Assembly: GCA_947500055.1 (NCBI GenBank)
Contig: CANMQO010000002.1
Location: 186,001-250,000, forward strand
Origin: an uncultured Paracoccaceae bacterium
Lineage (GTDB): Bacteria > Pseudomonadota > Alphaproteobacteria > Rhodobacterales > Rhodobacteraceae
Direction of reading: 5' to 3'
DNA: 64,000 nt
The notes under the pieces were generated by a model. The model was given only the letters and a program-made list of their open reading frames with translations. It ran no database searches and had not been told where the DNA came from. Positions 1 to 9,008 of this stretch are shown in pieces (position 1 is the stretch's first letter; each line of letters opens with the position of its first letter). Made by a program: the position numbers and the translations under genes.

Positions 1-423
1 ACGCTGACGTTGACCGCCAGACAATTCAGCAGGCTTTCGGTGCAAAAATTCATCGAGTTCGACCATGGCACTGGCGCGCTTGACCCGCTCGTCATGGGTT
101 TTGGGATCTACGCCACGTACCTTCAGAGGAAAGCGGATATTTTCGTAAACATTCATATTCGGGTAGAGCGCATAACTCTGAAACACCATCGCCACGTCGC
201 GGTCCTTTGGTTCCAGGTCGTTGACCCTGTTGCCATCAACCAGAATGTCGCCTTCTGTCGCATCCTCAAGTCCTGCGATCATTCGCATCGTGGTGGTTTT
301 GCCGCATCCAGAGGGGCCGAGCAGGACCAAAAATTCCTTGTCCGCGATTGTCAGGTCGAAATTTTCAACCCCAACAAACGAACCCCAACGCTTTGACAGA
401 TTGCGCAGCTGAATTTCGGCCAT
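1..423 (-). CDS. ABC transporter ATP-binding protein, carbohydrate type (3' end outside window)
   Basis: This is the N-terminal 141 residues of an MsmK/UgpC-type ATPase that energises uptake through a cytoplasmic-membrane importer. The ATG is at 423-421 and the reading frame is still open at base 1. The translation shows the Walker A motif GPSGCGKTT, a Q-loop (MVFQSYALYP) and, at the very edge, the ABC signature LSGGQRQR. The Walker B, H-loop and TOBE regions lie outside. Its promoter sits between two LacI-type operators, so sugar-responsive repression is likely. Permease and binding-protein genes are not visible, so the substrate is unknown. The ATPase of the 60-64 kb cluster is a separate gene. 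Confidence 0.93.
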   Translation of the reverse strand, partial: MAEIQLRNLSKRWGSFVGVENFDLTIADKEFLVLLGPSGCGKTTTMRMIAGLEDATEGDILVDGNRVNDLEPKDRDVAMVFQSYALYPNMNVYENIRFPLKVRGVDPKTHDERVKRASAMVELDEFLHRKPAELSGGQRQR

Positions 424-449
424 ATCGTCCCCCTGACGGAATGCAGATT

Positions 450-467
450 TTTGCATTCGTTTGCAAA
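450..467. promoter_or_regulatory. LacI-family type operator, copy 1
   Basis: The 18-mer TTTGCATTCGTTTGCAAA has TTTGCA/TGCAAA arms around a central CG, the usual architecture of LacI/GalR operators. It lies immediately downstream of the leftward -10 element, where a bound repressor would block initiation of the ABC gene. An exact reverse-complement copy lies at 505-522. Assignment to the LacI family is inferred from symmetry; no regulator gene is in the window. Confidence 0.65.
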
Positions 468-468
468 G

Positions 469-498
469 ATAATAGACATTGGAGAATTTGTTTGGCAA
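469..498 (-). promoter_or_regulatory. Sigma70-like promoter of the leftward ABC gene
   Basis: Reading the minus strand, TTGCCA (498-493), an 18-nt spacer and TATTAT (474-469) form a recognisable -35/-10 pair. It is flanked on both sides by the paired operators. The start codon is 46 nt further downstream, at 423. Confidence 0.55.
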
Positions 499-504
499 CA
501 TATT

Positions 505-522
505 TTTGCAAACGAATGCAAA
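505..522. promoter_or_regulatory. LacI-family type operator, copy 2
   Basis: TTTGCAAACGAATGCAAA is the exact reverse complement of the 450-467 site, with a centre-to-centre distance of 55 bp (about five helical turns). It lies upstream of the leftward -35 and 29 bp before the ATG of the divergent SnoaL-like gene. It could therefore repress both genes, or support a repression loop. Confidence 0.65.
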
Positions 523-550
523 TCACCACGAGAGCGCAGAGAAAACCCAA

Positions 551-1594
551 ATGAAGACCAACTTTCAGAAGGAAAAACAAATTGTTAGGGAATATTACTC
601 TAAGCTGGATAACGCGCAGAGTATGGACATCCCGTCGGTGCTTGTTGAGTTCACGTCTCCCGACTATCTCTGGCGTGGGTATCATCCATTCAATGAAATG
701 ACATCAGCTCGCGCGGTCGCCGAATCGTTTTGGCAGCCCCTTCGTCGTTCCCTGACGGCGATGCAGCGCCGCATGGATGTCTTCATGGCAGGGCAAAATA
801 GGATCGAGGGGCAAGGAGGCGTCTGGGTGGTTTCCATGGGACATCTGATGGGCCTATTTGACACCCCATGGCTTGGAATCCGTCCCACCGGAAAGCTTGC
901 CATGTTGCGATATTGCGAGTTCAACAGGGTCGAAGATGGCAAGATCAAAGAAACGGCAATGTTCTTCGATATTCCTCATTTGATGACTCAGGCGGGACTA
1001 TCGCCTTTTCCTAGACAAACGGCAGCGCATTTGGTCCAACCTGGCCCGATGACCCATGCCGGTCTGATGAACGACGCCCAAGACCCGGACAGCGGGCAAA
1101 GGACGCTCGCGCTTATTGAAAGCATGATCAGCGACTTGGGCCAATGGAACGGCAGCCTCCCGCTAGAGGATGAATTGCGCCGAACTTGGTCAGAAAACAT
1201 GCTGTGGTGGGGGCCAGAAGGTATTGGCGCCACTTACACAATTGAACGCTATGCCAAACAGCACTCCGGACCCTTCCGAGCCACCCTCACAAACCGGTCC
1301 AGGACGCAGCATGTCGCCCGTCTGGCCGAAGGCAATTTTGGTGGCTTTTTCGGGTGGCCCAATTTCACTGCCACGCCATCCGGTGGTTTTATGGGGATGC
1401 CAGCCTCAGACACCCCTGGGGAGTTTCGCGTGATCGATATTTATCGTCGTGATGGAGAGAAACTGGCCGAAAACTGGATATTCATTGATTTGCTACATTT
1501 CTGGAAGTCGCAGGGGGTCGACCTCCTCGCGCGAACGACCGCAATCGATGGGGGCTGTGAAACTGGCGCGAAGGGAGTTGCGGTCGAAGAATAG
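551..1594 (+). CDS. Tandem SnoaL/NTF2-like domain protein (ester cyclase-like)
   Basis: The protein has 347 residues and looks like two NTF2-fold (SnoaL-like) units in tandem, at roughly 10-160 and 195-340. Both carry similar segments: WRGYHPF and WWGPEGIG near their starts, and GRxxxxxY/DIYRRDGEKLAENWIFID-type strands near their ends. No signal peptide is visible. The ATG at 551 was preferred over the ATG at 479, because the latter would place an operator inside the coding sequence. The gene is divergent from a sugar-type ABC gene and shares its operator region, which suggests a role in the same catabolic pathway. The reaction is unknown; the family includes cyclases, isomerases and non-enzymatic binders. 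Confidence 0.75.
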   Translation: MKTNFQKEKQIVREYYSKLDNAQSMDIPSVLVEFTSPDYLWRGYHPFNEMTSARAVAESFWQPLRRSLTAMQRRMDVFMAGQNRIEGQGGVWVVSMGHLMGLFDTPWLGIRPTGKLAMLRYCEFNRVEDGKIKETAMFFDIPHLMTQAGLSPFPRQTAAHLVQPGPMTHAGLMNDAQDPDSGQRTLALIESMISDLGQWNGSLPLEDELRRTWSENMLWWGPEGIGATYTIERYAKQHSGPFRATLTNRSRTQHVARLAEGNFGGFFGWPNFTATPSGGFMGMPASDTPGEFRVIDIYRRDGEKLAENWIFIDLLHFWKSQGVDLLARTTAIDGGCETGAKGVAVEE

Positions 1595-1687
1595 CTTCAA
1601 GATCCAAATTCCGTGGTTGCAAATGCGCGATGCGAACTGTGTTTGCGGCGGCGACCGTGCCTTCCGCAAACTTCAAAATCCAACAAG

Positions 1688-2281
1688 CTAGATCAGGTTT
1701 ACGCCCGCATCAATCATTCCACCCTTTGCGGCAGCAAGTGATCCATCGAAATCGATCGCTCGGCAGAGTGCGGTATTGACCGTTACATCGAAGCCTAGTT
1801 TGGCCGCATCGACAGCAGAATAATTCACGCAAAAATCAGTGGCCAATCCGACCAGCGTCAACCTGTCAATTCCGCGGGTCCGAAGATACCCATCGAGCCC
1901 GGTGGCGGTCGTTTTGTCATTCTCGAAGAATGCCGAGTAACTGTCGATTGCGGGATCGTAACCTTTTCGGATGATCATGTCAGCTTGATCAGCGGCCAAA
2001 TTAGCGTGGAATTGAGCACCGATGGAGCCTTGAATACAGTGATCCGGCCAGAGAACCTGCGGACCGTAAGGCATTTCGATCATGCTCATCGGATCTGCGT
2101 CGTGGGTGGAAGCGAAAGAGGAATGCCCGGCGGGATGCCAGTCTTGCGTCAGGATCACCGCATCGAAATCAGCCATTGCCGCGTTGATGCGGGGGACGAT
2201 TTCATCACCACCCGTCACGGCCAGCGCGCCACCCGGGCAGAAATCGTTTTGCACATCAATGACAAGTAGGGCGTGGGTCAT
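1688..2281 (-). CDS. pncA: Nicotinamidase / pyrazinamidase
   Basis: This enzyme hydrolyses nicotinamide to nicotinate in cytoplasmic NAD salvage. The 197-residue isochorismatase-fold protein has the expected catalytic triad: Asp9 in LLVIDVQNDF, Lys106 in IIRKG and Cys151 in ATDFCV. The metal ligands are Asp47, His49 and His53 in TQDWHPAGH. Length matches bacterial PncA (about 200-215 residues). The ATG overlaps the stop of the upstream P-loop kinase gene by 4 bp, so the two are probably translated from one leftward message. Confidence 0.95.
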   Translation of the reverse strand: MTHALLVIDVQNDFCPGGALAVTGGDEIVPRINAAMADFDAVILTQDWHPAGHSSFASTHDADPMSMIEMPYGPQVLWPDHCIQGSIGAQFHANLAADQADMIIRKGYDPAIDSYSAFFENDKTTATGLDGYLRTRGIDRLTLVGLATDFCVNYSAVDAAKLGFDVTVNTALCRAIDFDGSLAAAKGGMIDAGVNLI

Positions 2282-2811
2282 GGTTGGGCCTCCTGTTTGG
2301 CCGGCAGGTTAGCAATGAATGCCTTCACCTGCGAGCGAGATCGTAAGTGATGTATTGTCAGATGGCCCGGGGAATCTGCGATGGCCGCCAGTTTGATGCG
2401 GGCGCTGTATCGGGTTTGCCATATCCATTTCCAGAAAGCCCATGTTTCGTTATGAAAACCTTCCGGGCAGTCTGGCGCCATATCAGGACGGACCTTGCCG
2501 TGATCCCGGATTGTCCGCCAGACCACCCTGAAAAAACGCAAGGACACCGGTAGATCGAGCCAGATGAACGTATCCGCCCGTGCAACACGGTCAGGATAAG
2601 TAACCGAATGCCCACCTTCGAAAACCCAAGCGTCTTTGCGGACTATATCCAGGACGAGCGGTGTCTTCTCTGCCTTCGGCCGCTCAACCCAACCGGGGGT
2701 CCAATGGATCTGATCCATATGATAGACAGGCAGTGCTAACCGTTCGCCCATGATCCGGGCGAGAGTGCTTTTGCCGGATCCCGGCCCACCACAAATCATG
2801 ACGCGTTGCAT
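2278..2811 (-). CDS. P-loop nucleoside/shikimate kinase-like NTPase (AAA family, FlaR-like)
   Basis: This 177-residue cytoplasmic protein begins with a Walker A loop, GGPGSGKST (residues 8-16). It continues with the HMDQIHWTPGW segment typical of the adenylate-kinase-like proteins sometimes called DNA topology modulation protein FlaR. WVFEGGHS and a later Arg-rich lid (RTIRDHGKVRPDMAPDCPEG) complete the fold. It is probably a small-molecule kinase, but the substrate cannot be read from sequence. The stop overlaps the pncA start (ATGA). Confidence 0.8.
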   Translation of the reverse strand: MQRVMICGGPGSGKSTLARIMGERLALPVYHMDQIHWTPGWVERPKAEKTPLVLDIVRKDAWVFEGGHSVTYPDRVARADTFIWLDLPVSLRFFRVVWRTIRDHGKVRPDMAPDCPEGFHNETWAFWKWIWQTRYSARIKLAAIADSPGHLTIHHLRSRSQVKAFIANLPAKQEAQP

Positions 2812-2849
2812 GTGGGTTTGGTAGCGGCGGAGCGCATTGTTGAAAAGGG

Positions 2850-3635
2850 TCAGACTTCGATCCCATGCTCATACACACAGAATTGAGTGTACTGCAGGGT
2901 GACGTTGCCGTCGTCGACATAAAGCACGCCGTAATGCGGGGCCTCCCTTGCTGGTACGAAACCTTCCCAGTCCCACGCAGGTTGTGGTGCTGGGGCCTGA
3001 AACGACAGCGCGCCCAGAGTAGCGAAGGGGATGCCCCGAATCGTTCCGGAAGTTGGACGGTGCACATGCCCGATGAAAAGGTGCTTAACTTTGCCACGTT
3101 CCCCGATCAGATCAAGGAACGCGTCACTTTCCGTTAATTTGATTTCATCCTGTTTAGGCAGATGCAGGTCCATCGGTGGATGGTGCATGAAAACATAAAC
3201 CGGATCTATGCAGGCCGACAGAACATCGCGCAGCCATGTTTGCCGAGCATCGCAGAACTGCCCAGCATGTGACCCCATCATATGGGTATCGAGGCACAGG
3301 AAAGTCGCGTCAGTTTCCTCAAGCTTGTACTGGATGAATTCGCTCATGGTATTTTCGGGCAACGAGAGGTTTTTCCGGAACCCGGCCCGGTCATCATTAT
3401 TGCCAACCATTGGATAAACCGGGATTTTGGATCGCGCCAGATATTCGGCGATGCGAACATAGTCACCCTCAATATCGTCACCGATGAGGTCACCCGTTAG
3501 CACCATGAAATCTGCATCCGAATGGTGGGTATTCATGTGTTCAATCGCGGCCTGCAACCGCGTCCTCGGGTTTAGGGTGTCAATTAACCCCGTGTTCTGA
3601 AAATGCGGGTCCGTCATCCAGATAATTTTTGTCAT
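2850..3635 (-). CDS. Calcineurin-like metallophosphoesterase (CpdA/GpdQ type)
   Basis: This 261-residue class III cyclic-nucleotide-phosphodiesterase-like protein has the two-metal-site motifs TDPHF (Asp9, His11), GDLIGDD (Asp49), GNND (residues 78-81), MHHPP and GHVH. The family hydrolyses cAMP or glycerophosphodiesters; the substrate here is not determinable. The canonical GNH[DE] box is GNND, so the His that normally helps protonate the leaving group is Asn80. It lies just upstream of the kinase-pncA pair in the same direction, with a 38-bp gap. Confidence 0.85.
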   Translation of the reverse strand: MTKIIWMTDPHFQNTGLIDTLNPRTRLQAAIEHMNTHHSDADFMVLTGDLIGDDIEGDYVRIAEYLARSKIPVYPMVGNNDDRAGFRKNLSLPENTMSEFIQYKLEETDATFLCLDTHMMGSHAGQFCDARQTWLRDVLSACIDPVYVFMHHPPMDLHLPKQDEIKLTESDAFLDLIGERGKVKHLFIGHVHRPTSGTIRGIPFATLGALSFQAPAPQPAWDWEGFVPAREAPHYGVLYVDDGNVTLQYTQFCVYEHGIEV

Positions 3636-3754
3636 GTGTGCCTCCTCATAGCAGGCTGACGCGCAAGTCCTCCTGGTTCAAGCCAAGTCGGGGTTGCATG
3701 TGAGCCAGGTTCTGCTTAGAAGGCGCGCCTTTCGCATGACTACGGGAGGCATTG

Positions 3755-4990
3755 ATGGCGATTTTGGGTATCGACTTTGGGACCTCCAACACGGCGGCCG
3801 GAGTAATGGTTGCCGGGCGCCCGCATCTGATTGAAGTGGAGCCAGGGAAGAAAACGCTGCCGACATCTGTGTTCTTTGATTATGATCGCAAAGTCACGAC
3901 ATATGGCTCGGTCGCAAACGCGGCATTGATTGATGGCCGAGAGGGCCGCTTTATGCGCGCATTGAAATCGGTCCTCGGCACGCCCTTAATGCGCGAGAAG
4001 CGGCACATCGCCTATGAACGGCTAACTTTGATCGAGGTTGTCGCCCGGTTCCTGCGGATGCTTCGCGAACGGGCCGAGGCCGAAACGGGCCAGACTTATG
4101 ATGTCGCCTTATCGGGCCGCCCTGTACGATTTCACTCGACCGATGCAGCAAGAAATGCACAAGCCGAAGTTGATCTGCGAGAAGCCTATTTGATCGCCGG
4201 TTACCGCGATGTTTCGTTCATGTACGAACCAGAGGCAGCCGCATTGGCCAGTGGTCCCCTGGACAAGGGCGCCTTGGGTTTGATCGTGGATATCGGTGGG
4301 GGCACATCCGACTTCTCGCTCTTTGAACGTGATGGCGGCACAACAAGGATCATTGCCAGTCATGGTGTTCGCGTGGGCGGAACAGATTTTGATCGTTCGA
4401 TTTCAATTGCTGAGGTAATGCCGTTGCTTGGGCGCGGTGCGGAAGTTCGCAATACGCTTGGGCCCGGCCGACACATCGCACCCAATGCGATTTTCAATGA
4501 TCTTGCAACCTGGCAAAAAATACCGTTCGTCTACACTGCAGAATACCGGCGGATGGCCAAGGATTTTGTGAAGCTGGGGATTGATCCCTCACTGTTCGTT
4601 CGACTGAAAACCGTGCTGGATATGGAGTTGGGCCACGATATCGCCTTTGCGGTTGAGGCAGGGAAAATACAGATCAACAAACCGGATGTGATGCAAGCTG
4701 GAATTGATCTTCGCACAATAGAGGCAGAGTTGTGGGCACGCTTCACAAAGGCTGCGATGAGCGAAGTGCTGGCAGATCATGCAGCGCAAATTCGTATCTG
4801 TGCCACCGAAACATTGGAAATGGCAAACATCGCTCCGAACCAAATCGGAAAGGTTGTCTTTGTAGGCGGGTCTAGCCTATTGCATGTCGTTGAAGACGTT
4901 ATGATCACAATGTTCCCCGATGCTACGCTGGAGCGGGCCGAAGCCTTCACCGCGGTCGCGGATGGCCTGGCGATAGCCGCCGCGACGTGA
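3755..4990 (+). CDS. Hsp70-family ATPase, YegD-like (no substrate-binding domain)
   Basis: The 411 residues cover an actin-like ATPase with phosphate-1 GIDFGTSNT (near residue 5), phosphate-2 VDIGGGTSDFSLF (about 180) and adenosine loop VFVGGSSLLHVV (about 370). The protein ends right after the nucleotide-binding domain, so it lacks the peptide-binding half of DnaK and matches YegD-type proteins of about 400-450 residues. ATG at 3755 is chosen because GGGAGG at 3744-3749 sits 5 nt upstream; a TTG at 3752 is too close. The role is unknown, probably chaperone-like. It is transcribed toward trhO, 36 bp away. Confidence 0.87.
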   Translation: MAILGIDFGTSNTAAGVMVAGRPHLIEVEPGKKTLPTSVFFDYDRKVTTYGSVANAALIDGREGRFMRALKSVLGTPLMREKRHIAYERLTLIEVVARFLRMLRERAEAETGQTYDVALSGRPVRFHSTDAARNAQAEVDLREAYLIAGYRDVSFMYEPEAAALASGPLDKGALGLIVDIGGGTSDFSLFERDGGTTRIIASHGVRVGGTDFDRSISIAEVMPLLGRGAEVRNTLGPGRHIAPNAIFNDLATWQKIPFVYTAEYRRMAKDFVKLGIDPSLFVRLKTVLDMELGHDIAFAVEAGKIQINKPDVMQAGIDLRTIEAELWARFTKAAMSEVLADHAAQIRICATETLEMANIAPNQIGKVVFVGGSSLLHVVEDVMITMFPDATLERAEAFTAVADGLAIAAAT

Positions 4991-5026
4991 CTTGCCCCTT
5001 TGGATGGACAGGCGTATCTCAATTCC

Positions 5027-5932
5027 ATGTTTACAATTGCTGCACTCTACCACTTCACCCGCTTTGACGACATCGCTGCCATGCAAGGCCCGCTTCTGAA
5101 CTTGTGTAAGTCGCGGGGAATCAGTGGCACTTTGCTGTTAGCCAAAGAGGGGATTAACGGTACAATCGCCGGGGGTCGCGCAGGGATTGATGACGTTGTC
5201 ACCTATATCCGCGCCTTGCCCGGTTGTGCCGACCTGAAATGGAAAGAGAGCACAGCGACCACACCACCCTTCCATCGCATGAAAGTCCGGCTGAAGAAGG
5301 AGATCGTCACCATGGGGCAACCGGATGTGGATCCGTTGGCAAGGGTCGGCAACTATGTTGATCCCGCCGATTGGAACGCTTTGATCAGCGCCCCGGATGT
5401 AGCGGTGATTGACACCCGCAATGACTACGAAGTGGCGATTGGTACTTTTGAGGGCGCTATCGATCCAGAAACAAAAAGCTTCAGCGAATTCCCGGCATGG
5501 TGGGACAAGAACAAACATCGCTTTCATAACAAACGGATCGCGATGTTTTGCACTGGTGGTATTCGCTGCGAGAAATCGACGAATTACTTGATGGGTCAAG
5601 GTGTTGAAGACGTCTATCATCTGAATGGTGGCATTCTTAAGTACCTTGAAGAGATTCAGCAGGATGACAGCAAGTGGGATGGGGAATGCTTTGTCTTTGA
5701 CGCGCGAGTAAGCGTCGGGCACGGGTTGAAAGAAGGACCGCATATCCTGTGCCATGCTTGCCGCCGGCCTTTGGTTCCAGAAGATCGCAATCATCCATCT
5801 TATGAGGAAGGCGTCGCCTGCCATCAGTGCGCGGGTGACACCACAGACGAAGATAAGAACCGTTTCCGGGAACGTCAAAAACAAATCGCTTTGGCCAAGA
5901 AACGTGGCACGCATCATATTGGCGGCATCTGA
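5027..5932 (+). CDS. trhO: tRNA uridine(34) 5-hydroxylase TrhO (rhodanese family, YceA)
   Basis: TrhO makes 5-hydroxyuridine at wobble position 34 of tRNAs, using oxygen. The 301-residue protein has the N-terminal UPF0176 domain ([20 protein letters not shown]) and a rhodanese domain with the active-site loop [11 protein letters not shown] (Cys175). The C-terminal tail carries paired CHAC and CHQC cysteines that could bind zinc. Start ATG 5027 ([10 protein letters not shown]) matches the family N-terminus better than an upstream TTG at 5000. It probably shares a transcript with the Hsp70-like gene. Confidence 0.93.
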   Translation: MFTIAALYHFTRFDDIAAMQGPLLNLCKSRGISGTLLLAKEGINGTIAGGRAGIDDVVTYIRALPGCADLKWKESTATTPPFHRMKVRLKKEIVTMGQPDVDPLARVGNYVDPADWNALISAPDVAVIDTRNDYEVAIGTFEGAIDPETKSFSEFPAWWDKNKHRFHNKRIAMFCTGGIRCEKSTNYLMGQGVEDVYHLNGGILKYLEEIQQDDSKWDGECFVFDARVSVGHGLKEGPHILCHACRRPLVPEDRNHPSYEEGVACHQCAGDTTDEDKNRFRERQKQIALAKKRGTHHIGGI

Positions 5933-6034
5933 TTTGCAACTATTGGGCAAGAAGCCTAACGCAAGCTGTTTGCTTTTTCGAAAATACACTGTATGAGTGC
6001 ACCCGTCGGACCATACAAGCAAAGGAGGTTGGCA

Positions 6035-6124
6035 ATGAATATCTGTCTTTATAATACCTCCCCTTGGGGCGTACCGGCCATAGCTGCAGTGACCATGTCA
6101 CATGCGGGCAAGCGACTTAGCTAG
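6035..6124 (+). CDS. Possible 29-residue small protein or leader peptide
   Basis: The ORF has an almost perfect Shine-Dalgarno, AAAGGAGG (6021-6028), six bases before its ATG and terminates at TAG 6122-6124. The peptide begins MNICLYNTSPWGVPA and is not recognised. GGAGGT (6024-6029) can pair with ACCTCC (6056-6061) inside the ORF, which would hide the ribosome site. That arrangement, with a large hairpin 47 nt downstream, could also be a regulatory leader rather than a functional peptide. Confidence 0.4.
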   Translation: MNICLYNTSPWGVPAIAAVTMSHAGKRLS

Positions 6125-6170
6125 CCCAACGCCGGTCGCCGAGGCGACAAAAAACCACCAAAACCAGAAG

Positions 6171-6220
6171 TGTTTGACCCTGACAGCCGCAGTTCGTCTG
6201 CGTCTTGTCATTGTCAAACA
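6171..6220 (+). other. Large imperfect hairpin (structured RNA or cruciform)
   Basis: TGTTTGAC (6171-6178) pairs with GTCAAACA (6213-6220). Inside, GACA pairs with TGTC (6206-6209), and CGCAG (6188-6192) with CTGCG (6198-6202), closing a TTCGT loop. The total is about 17 bp in three helices. No T-tract follows on either strand, so it does not look like an intrinsic terminator. It lies between the small ORF at 6035 and the gene at 6271, and may be a 5' leader structure. Confidence 0.5.
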
Positions 6221-6270
6221 TCAACCTCCAAGCAGAAAGGCCGCAGTGACTCTGCGGAATAGGTCAAGAG

Positions 6271-6537
6271 ATGAGCACATTACCTCTCAAGAACCCGCAA
6301 ACATTAGGTGCTATTGTTGACGAATTGGTCGCAAACTTCGGTTTGCGCCGGGTGCTTTTGGCGGTTGCGGCCAGGCTGTTTCGCAAACAGCATCCGCCAG
6401 ACAGCCAGAGTTTTCCAACGCCAAACCGGCAGCCTGACGTTGACAACCTAACTGATCATCTGCGGCGGGATCTGGGTTTGCAGCCTGATACGCATCATAT
6501 TGTGCGTATCGATCCAGTCATGCTGCATCGGAGCTAA
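6271..6537 (+). CDS. Small hypothetical protein (88 aa)
   Basis: This is an unrecognised protein. It has a hydrophobic-cationic helix (GLRRVLLAVAARLF) in the N-terminal half, a proline-rich linker, and a C-terminal segment DNLTDHLRRDLGL that recalls the LRDIGL motif of small DUF1127/YjiS-like proteins. Taken alone, that resemblance is weak. There is no obvious signal peptide or membrane helix. It is convergent with gyrB, whose terminator overlaps the stop codon. The preceding 300 bases hold a hairpin that may control it. Confidence 0.6.
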   Translation: MSTLPLKNPQTLGAIVDELVANFGLRRVLLAVAARLFRKQHPPDSQSFPTPNRQPDVDNLTDHLRRDLGLQPDTHHIVRIDPVMLHRS

Positions 6538-6574
6538 AACAAAAACCACCGGGCATCGCAATGATGCCCGGTGG
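6536..6574 (-). terminator. Rho-independent terminator of gyrB
   Basis: CCACCGGGCATC (6546-6557) and GATGCCCGGTGG (6563-6574) form a 12-bp stem with a 5-nt loop. On the minus strand the stem is followed by TTTTTGTTTT, a clear terminator 20 bp after the gyrB stop codon. Confidence 0.9.
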
Positions 6575-6593
6575 GAACTGGACAACCGTCCTG

Positions 6594-9008
6594 TCAGAAG
6601 TCGAGGTTTTCAACGTTGAGGGCGTTATTCTGGATGAACTCACGTCGGGGTTCGACAACATCACCCATCAATTTGGTAAATAAATCATCCGCCTCGGCGA
6701 CGTCCTCTACCTTAACCTGCAGAAGCGTCCTCGCATCAGGATCAAGCGTCGTTTCCCAAAGCTGATCGGGGTTCATTTCACCCAATCCCTTGTAACGTTG
6801 TAACGACAGCCCTTTCTCACCCTCTTCAAGAATAGCCTTGAGCAGATCAAGCGGGCCATGGATAATCTGGCTACGATCCTTGCGCACCAAAGTTGCGGGC
6901 AGGTTGTACACGTCTTGCAGCCCTTGCGTAAATGTTCCAGTGCGTCGTGCTTCGCCTGAACGCAACAACGGGCCGTCAAGCGTTCGAACCTCTTCCACGC
7001 CTCGCAATATACGGGCAAGACGCATGCCCTTGTCTTGCGTAATCCGGCCCTGCCATCCGCGCTCCCATTCCAGCGCGATCAGGTCAAGCCGTTGTGCGAC
7101 CCGATCAGCGGTGCCTTGCAGGTCATTGTCGACGACACCGGGTACAAATGCCCCCGCGATAGCGGCCTGTTCAAGGATGTGGCGGGGATAATGAGTCGGG
7201 AAGGCATCCAGTACGCGCTTGAGTTGCCGGGCCTCATCGACCACACGGCGCAGATCCGCACCGGTGATTTCTTCACCATTGCCTTGTCGCAGCAGTGCCC
7301 CTTCGATCCCCTGTTCGATCAGGTACTCATCCATAGCGGCCTGATCCTTGAGGTAAACTTCAGACTTGCCACGAGCAACTTTGTAGAGCGGCGGTTGCGC
7401 GATATAGAGATAACCACCTTCTATTAGCTCCGGCATCTGGCGGAAGAAGAACGTCAGAAGCAGCGTTCGGATATGTGCACCGTCGACATCCGCATCGGTC
7501 ATGATGATGACCTTGTGGTAGCGCAGCTTTTCTATGTTGAATTCGTCGCGCCCAATACCGGTGCCTAGCGCCATAACAAGGTTGCCGATTTCCTGTGACG
7601 ATAGCATTCGGTCGAACCGCGCGCGCTCAACGTTCAAAATCTTACCTTTCAACGGCAAGATCGCCTGCGTTCCCCGGTCACGCCCAGTTTGGGCTGAACC
7701 TCCAGCTGAGTCACCCTCGACAAGGAAGACTTCGGTTTTGGACGGGTCTTTCTCGGAACAGTCTTTTAGCTTTGAGGCATTGAAATTAACGTCCATCGCC
7801 GATTTTCGCCGTATCTCGCGCGCCTTACGGGCCGCTTCGCGCGCGGCGGCAGCCTCAACGATCTTGGTAATGATCGCCTTCGCCTCGTTGGGGTTCTCTT
7901 CGAACCATTCGTTCAGCTTTTCGCCCATCAGGTTCTCAACTGCGGGACGCACCTCAGAACTGACAAGTTTGTCTTTCGTCTGACTGGAGAATTTCGGATC
8001 CGGCACTTTGACGGACAACACACAAGTCAGCCCCTCACGCGCGTCATCGCCTGTCAGTGACACTTTCTCTTTCTTCGCAATTCCGCTTTCGGTTGCATAT
8101 TTGCTTATTGCCCTCGTCAACGCGCCTCGGAAGCCGGCCATATGGGTGCCGCCGTCACGTTGAGGGATGTTGTTTGTGAAGGGCAAAACCATCTCATTGT
8201 AGCTGTCATTCCACCACATAGCGACTTCTATGCCGATATCGTCCCGTTCGCCGGCAACATAGATCGGGGTATCCATCAACGGGGTTTTGGATCTATCAAG
8301 ATATTTGACGAACTCTTTAACGCCACCTTCATAAAACAGCTCGGTCTGAAGCGGTTCAGCGGGTCGCAAATCTTCCAGAATGATCTTGACGCCGGAATTC
8401 AGGAAAGCCAGCTCTCGCAGACGCTTTTCAAGCGTCTCAAAGCTGTAGTCACGATTGCTGAAAGTGTCGGTTGAAGCCAAAAAGGTAACTTCCGTCCCCT
8501 TGCGTCCATCAGCATCACCTTCAACGCGTAGATGCTCGGTGGTAAAGCCGCCTTCGAACCTCGCATAATGCTCTTTTCCATCACGCCAAATGCGTAGCTC
8601 AAGAAAGTCTGAAAGTGCGTTCACAACCGACACGCCGACACCGTGCAATCCTCCAGACACCTTGTAGGAGTTGCTATCGAATTTGCCGCCAGCATGCAGC
8701 TGGGTCATGATAACCTCTGCTGCAGACACACCTTCCTCTTCGTGGATCCCAACGGGGATTCCGCGTCCGTTATCGCCGACGGTGACCGATCCATCCGGGT
8801 TGATTTTGACATAGACATGGTCGGCATGCCCGGCCAATGCTTCATCAATGCCATTGTCGACGACTTCGTAAACCATGTGGTGCAATCCGGACCCGTCATC
8901 AGTGTCACCGATATACATGCCAGGTCGCTTGCGAACTGCTTCTAAACCCTTGAGAACTTTAATGGAATCAGCACCATAGTCTTCCTGGTTATTATTGTCG
9001 TCGGCCAT
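6594..9008 (-). CDS. gyrB: DNA gyrase subunit B
   Basis: This is the ATPase subunit of the type II topoisomerase that introduces negative supercoils. The 804 residues match the usual length of about 805. Visible are the GHKL ATPase core ([37 protein letters not shown]), the transducer and the TOPRIM start [14 protein letters not shown]. The C-terminal Gly-Asp-rich [18 protein letters not shown] region is also present. ATG 9008 (MADDNN) is chosen over the GTG/ATG 144 bases upstream because the upstream extension is unlike the family. It is followed by a strong terminator. Confidence 0.98.
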   Translation of the reverse strand: MADDNNNQEDYGADSIKVLKGLEAVRKRPGMYIGDTDDGSGLHHMVYEVVDNGIDEALAGHADHVYVKINPDGSVTVGDNGRGIPVGIHEEEGVSAAEVIMTQLHAGGKFDSNSYKVSGGLHGVGVSVVNALSDFLELRIWRDGKEHYARFEGGFTTEHLRVEGDADGRKGTEVTFLASTDTFSNRDYSFETLEKRLRELAFLNSGVKIILEDLRPAEPLQTELFYEGGVKEFVKYLDRSKTPLMDTPIYVAGERDDIGIEVAMWWNDSYNEMVLPFTNNIPQRDGGTHMAGFRGALTRAISKYATESGIAKKEKVSLTGDDAREGLTCVLSVKVPDPKFSSQTKDKLVSSEVRPAVENLMGEKLNEWFEENPNEAKAIITKIVEAAAAREAARKAREIRRKSAMDVNFNASKLKDCSEKDPSKTEVFLVEGDSAGGSAQTGRDRGTQAILPLKGKILNVERARFDRMLSSQEIGNLVMALGTGIGRDEFNIEKLRYHKVIIMTDADVDGAHIRTLLLTFFFRQMPELIEGGYLYIAQPPLYKVARGKSEVYLKDQAAMDEYLIEQGIEGALLRQGNGEEITGADLRRVVDEARQLKRVLDAFPTHYPRHILEQAAIAGAFVPGVVDNDLQGTADRVAQRLDLIALEWERGWQGRITQDKGMRLARILRGVEEVRTLDGPLLRSGEARRTGTFTQGLQDVYNLPATLVRKDRSQIIHGPLDLLKAILEEGEKGLSLQRYKGLGEMNPDQLWETTLDPDARTLLQVKVEDVAEADDLFTKLMGDVVEPRREFIQNNALNVENLDF

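Noticed and set aside
6102..6320. 72-codon ORF spanning the hairpin
   Set aside because: No ribosome site, and it overlaps the better-supported small ORF and the 6271 gene in another frame.
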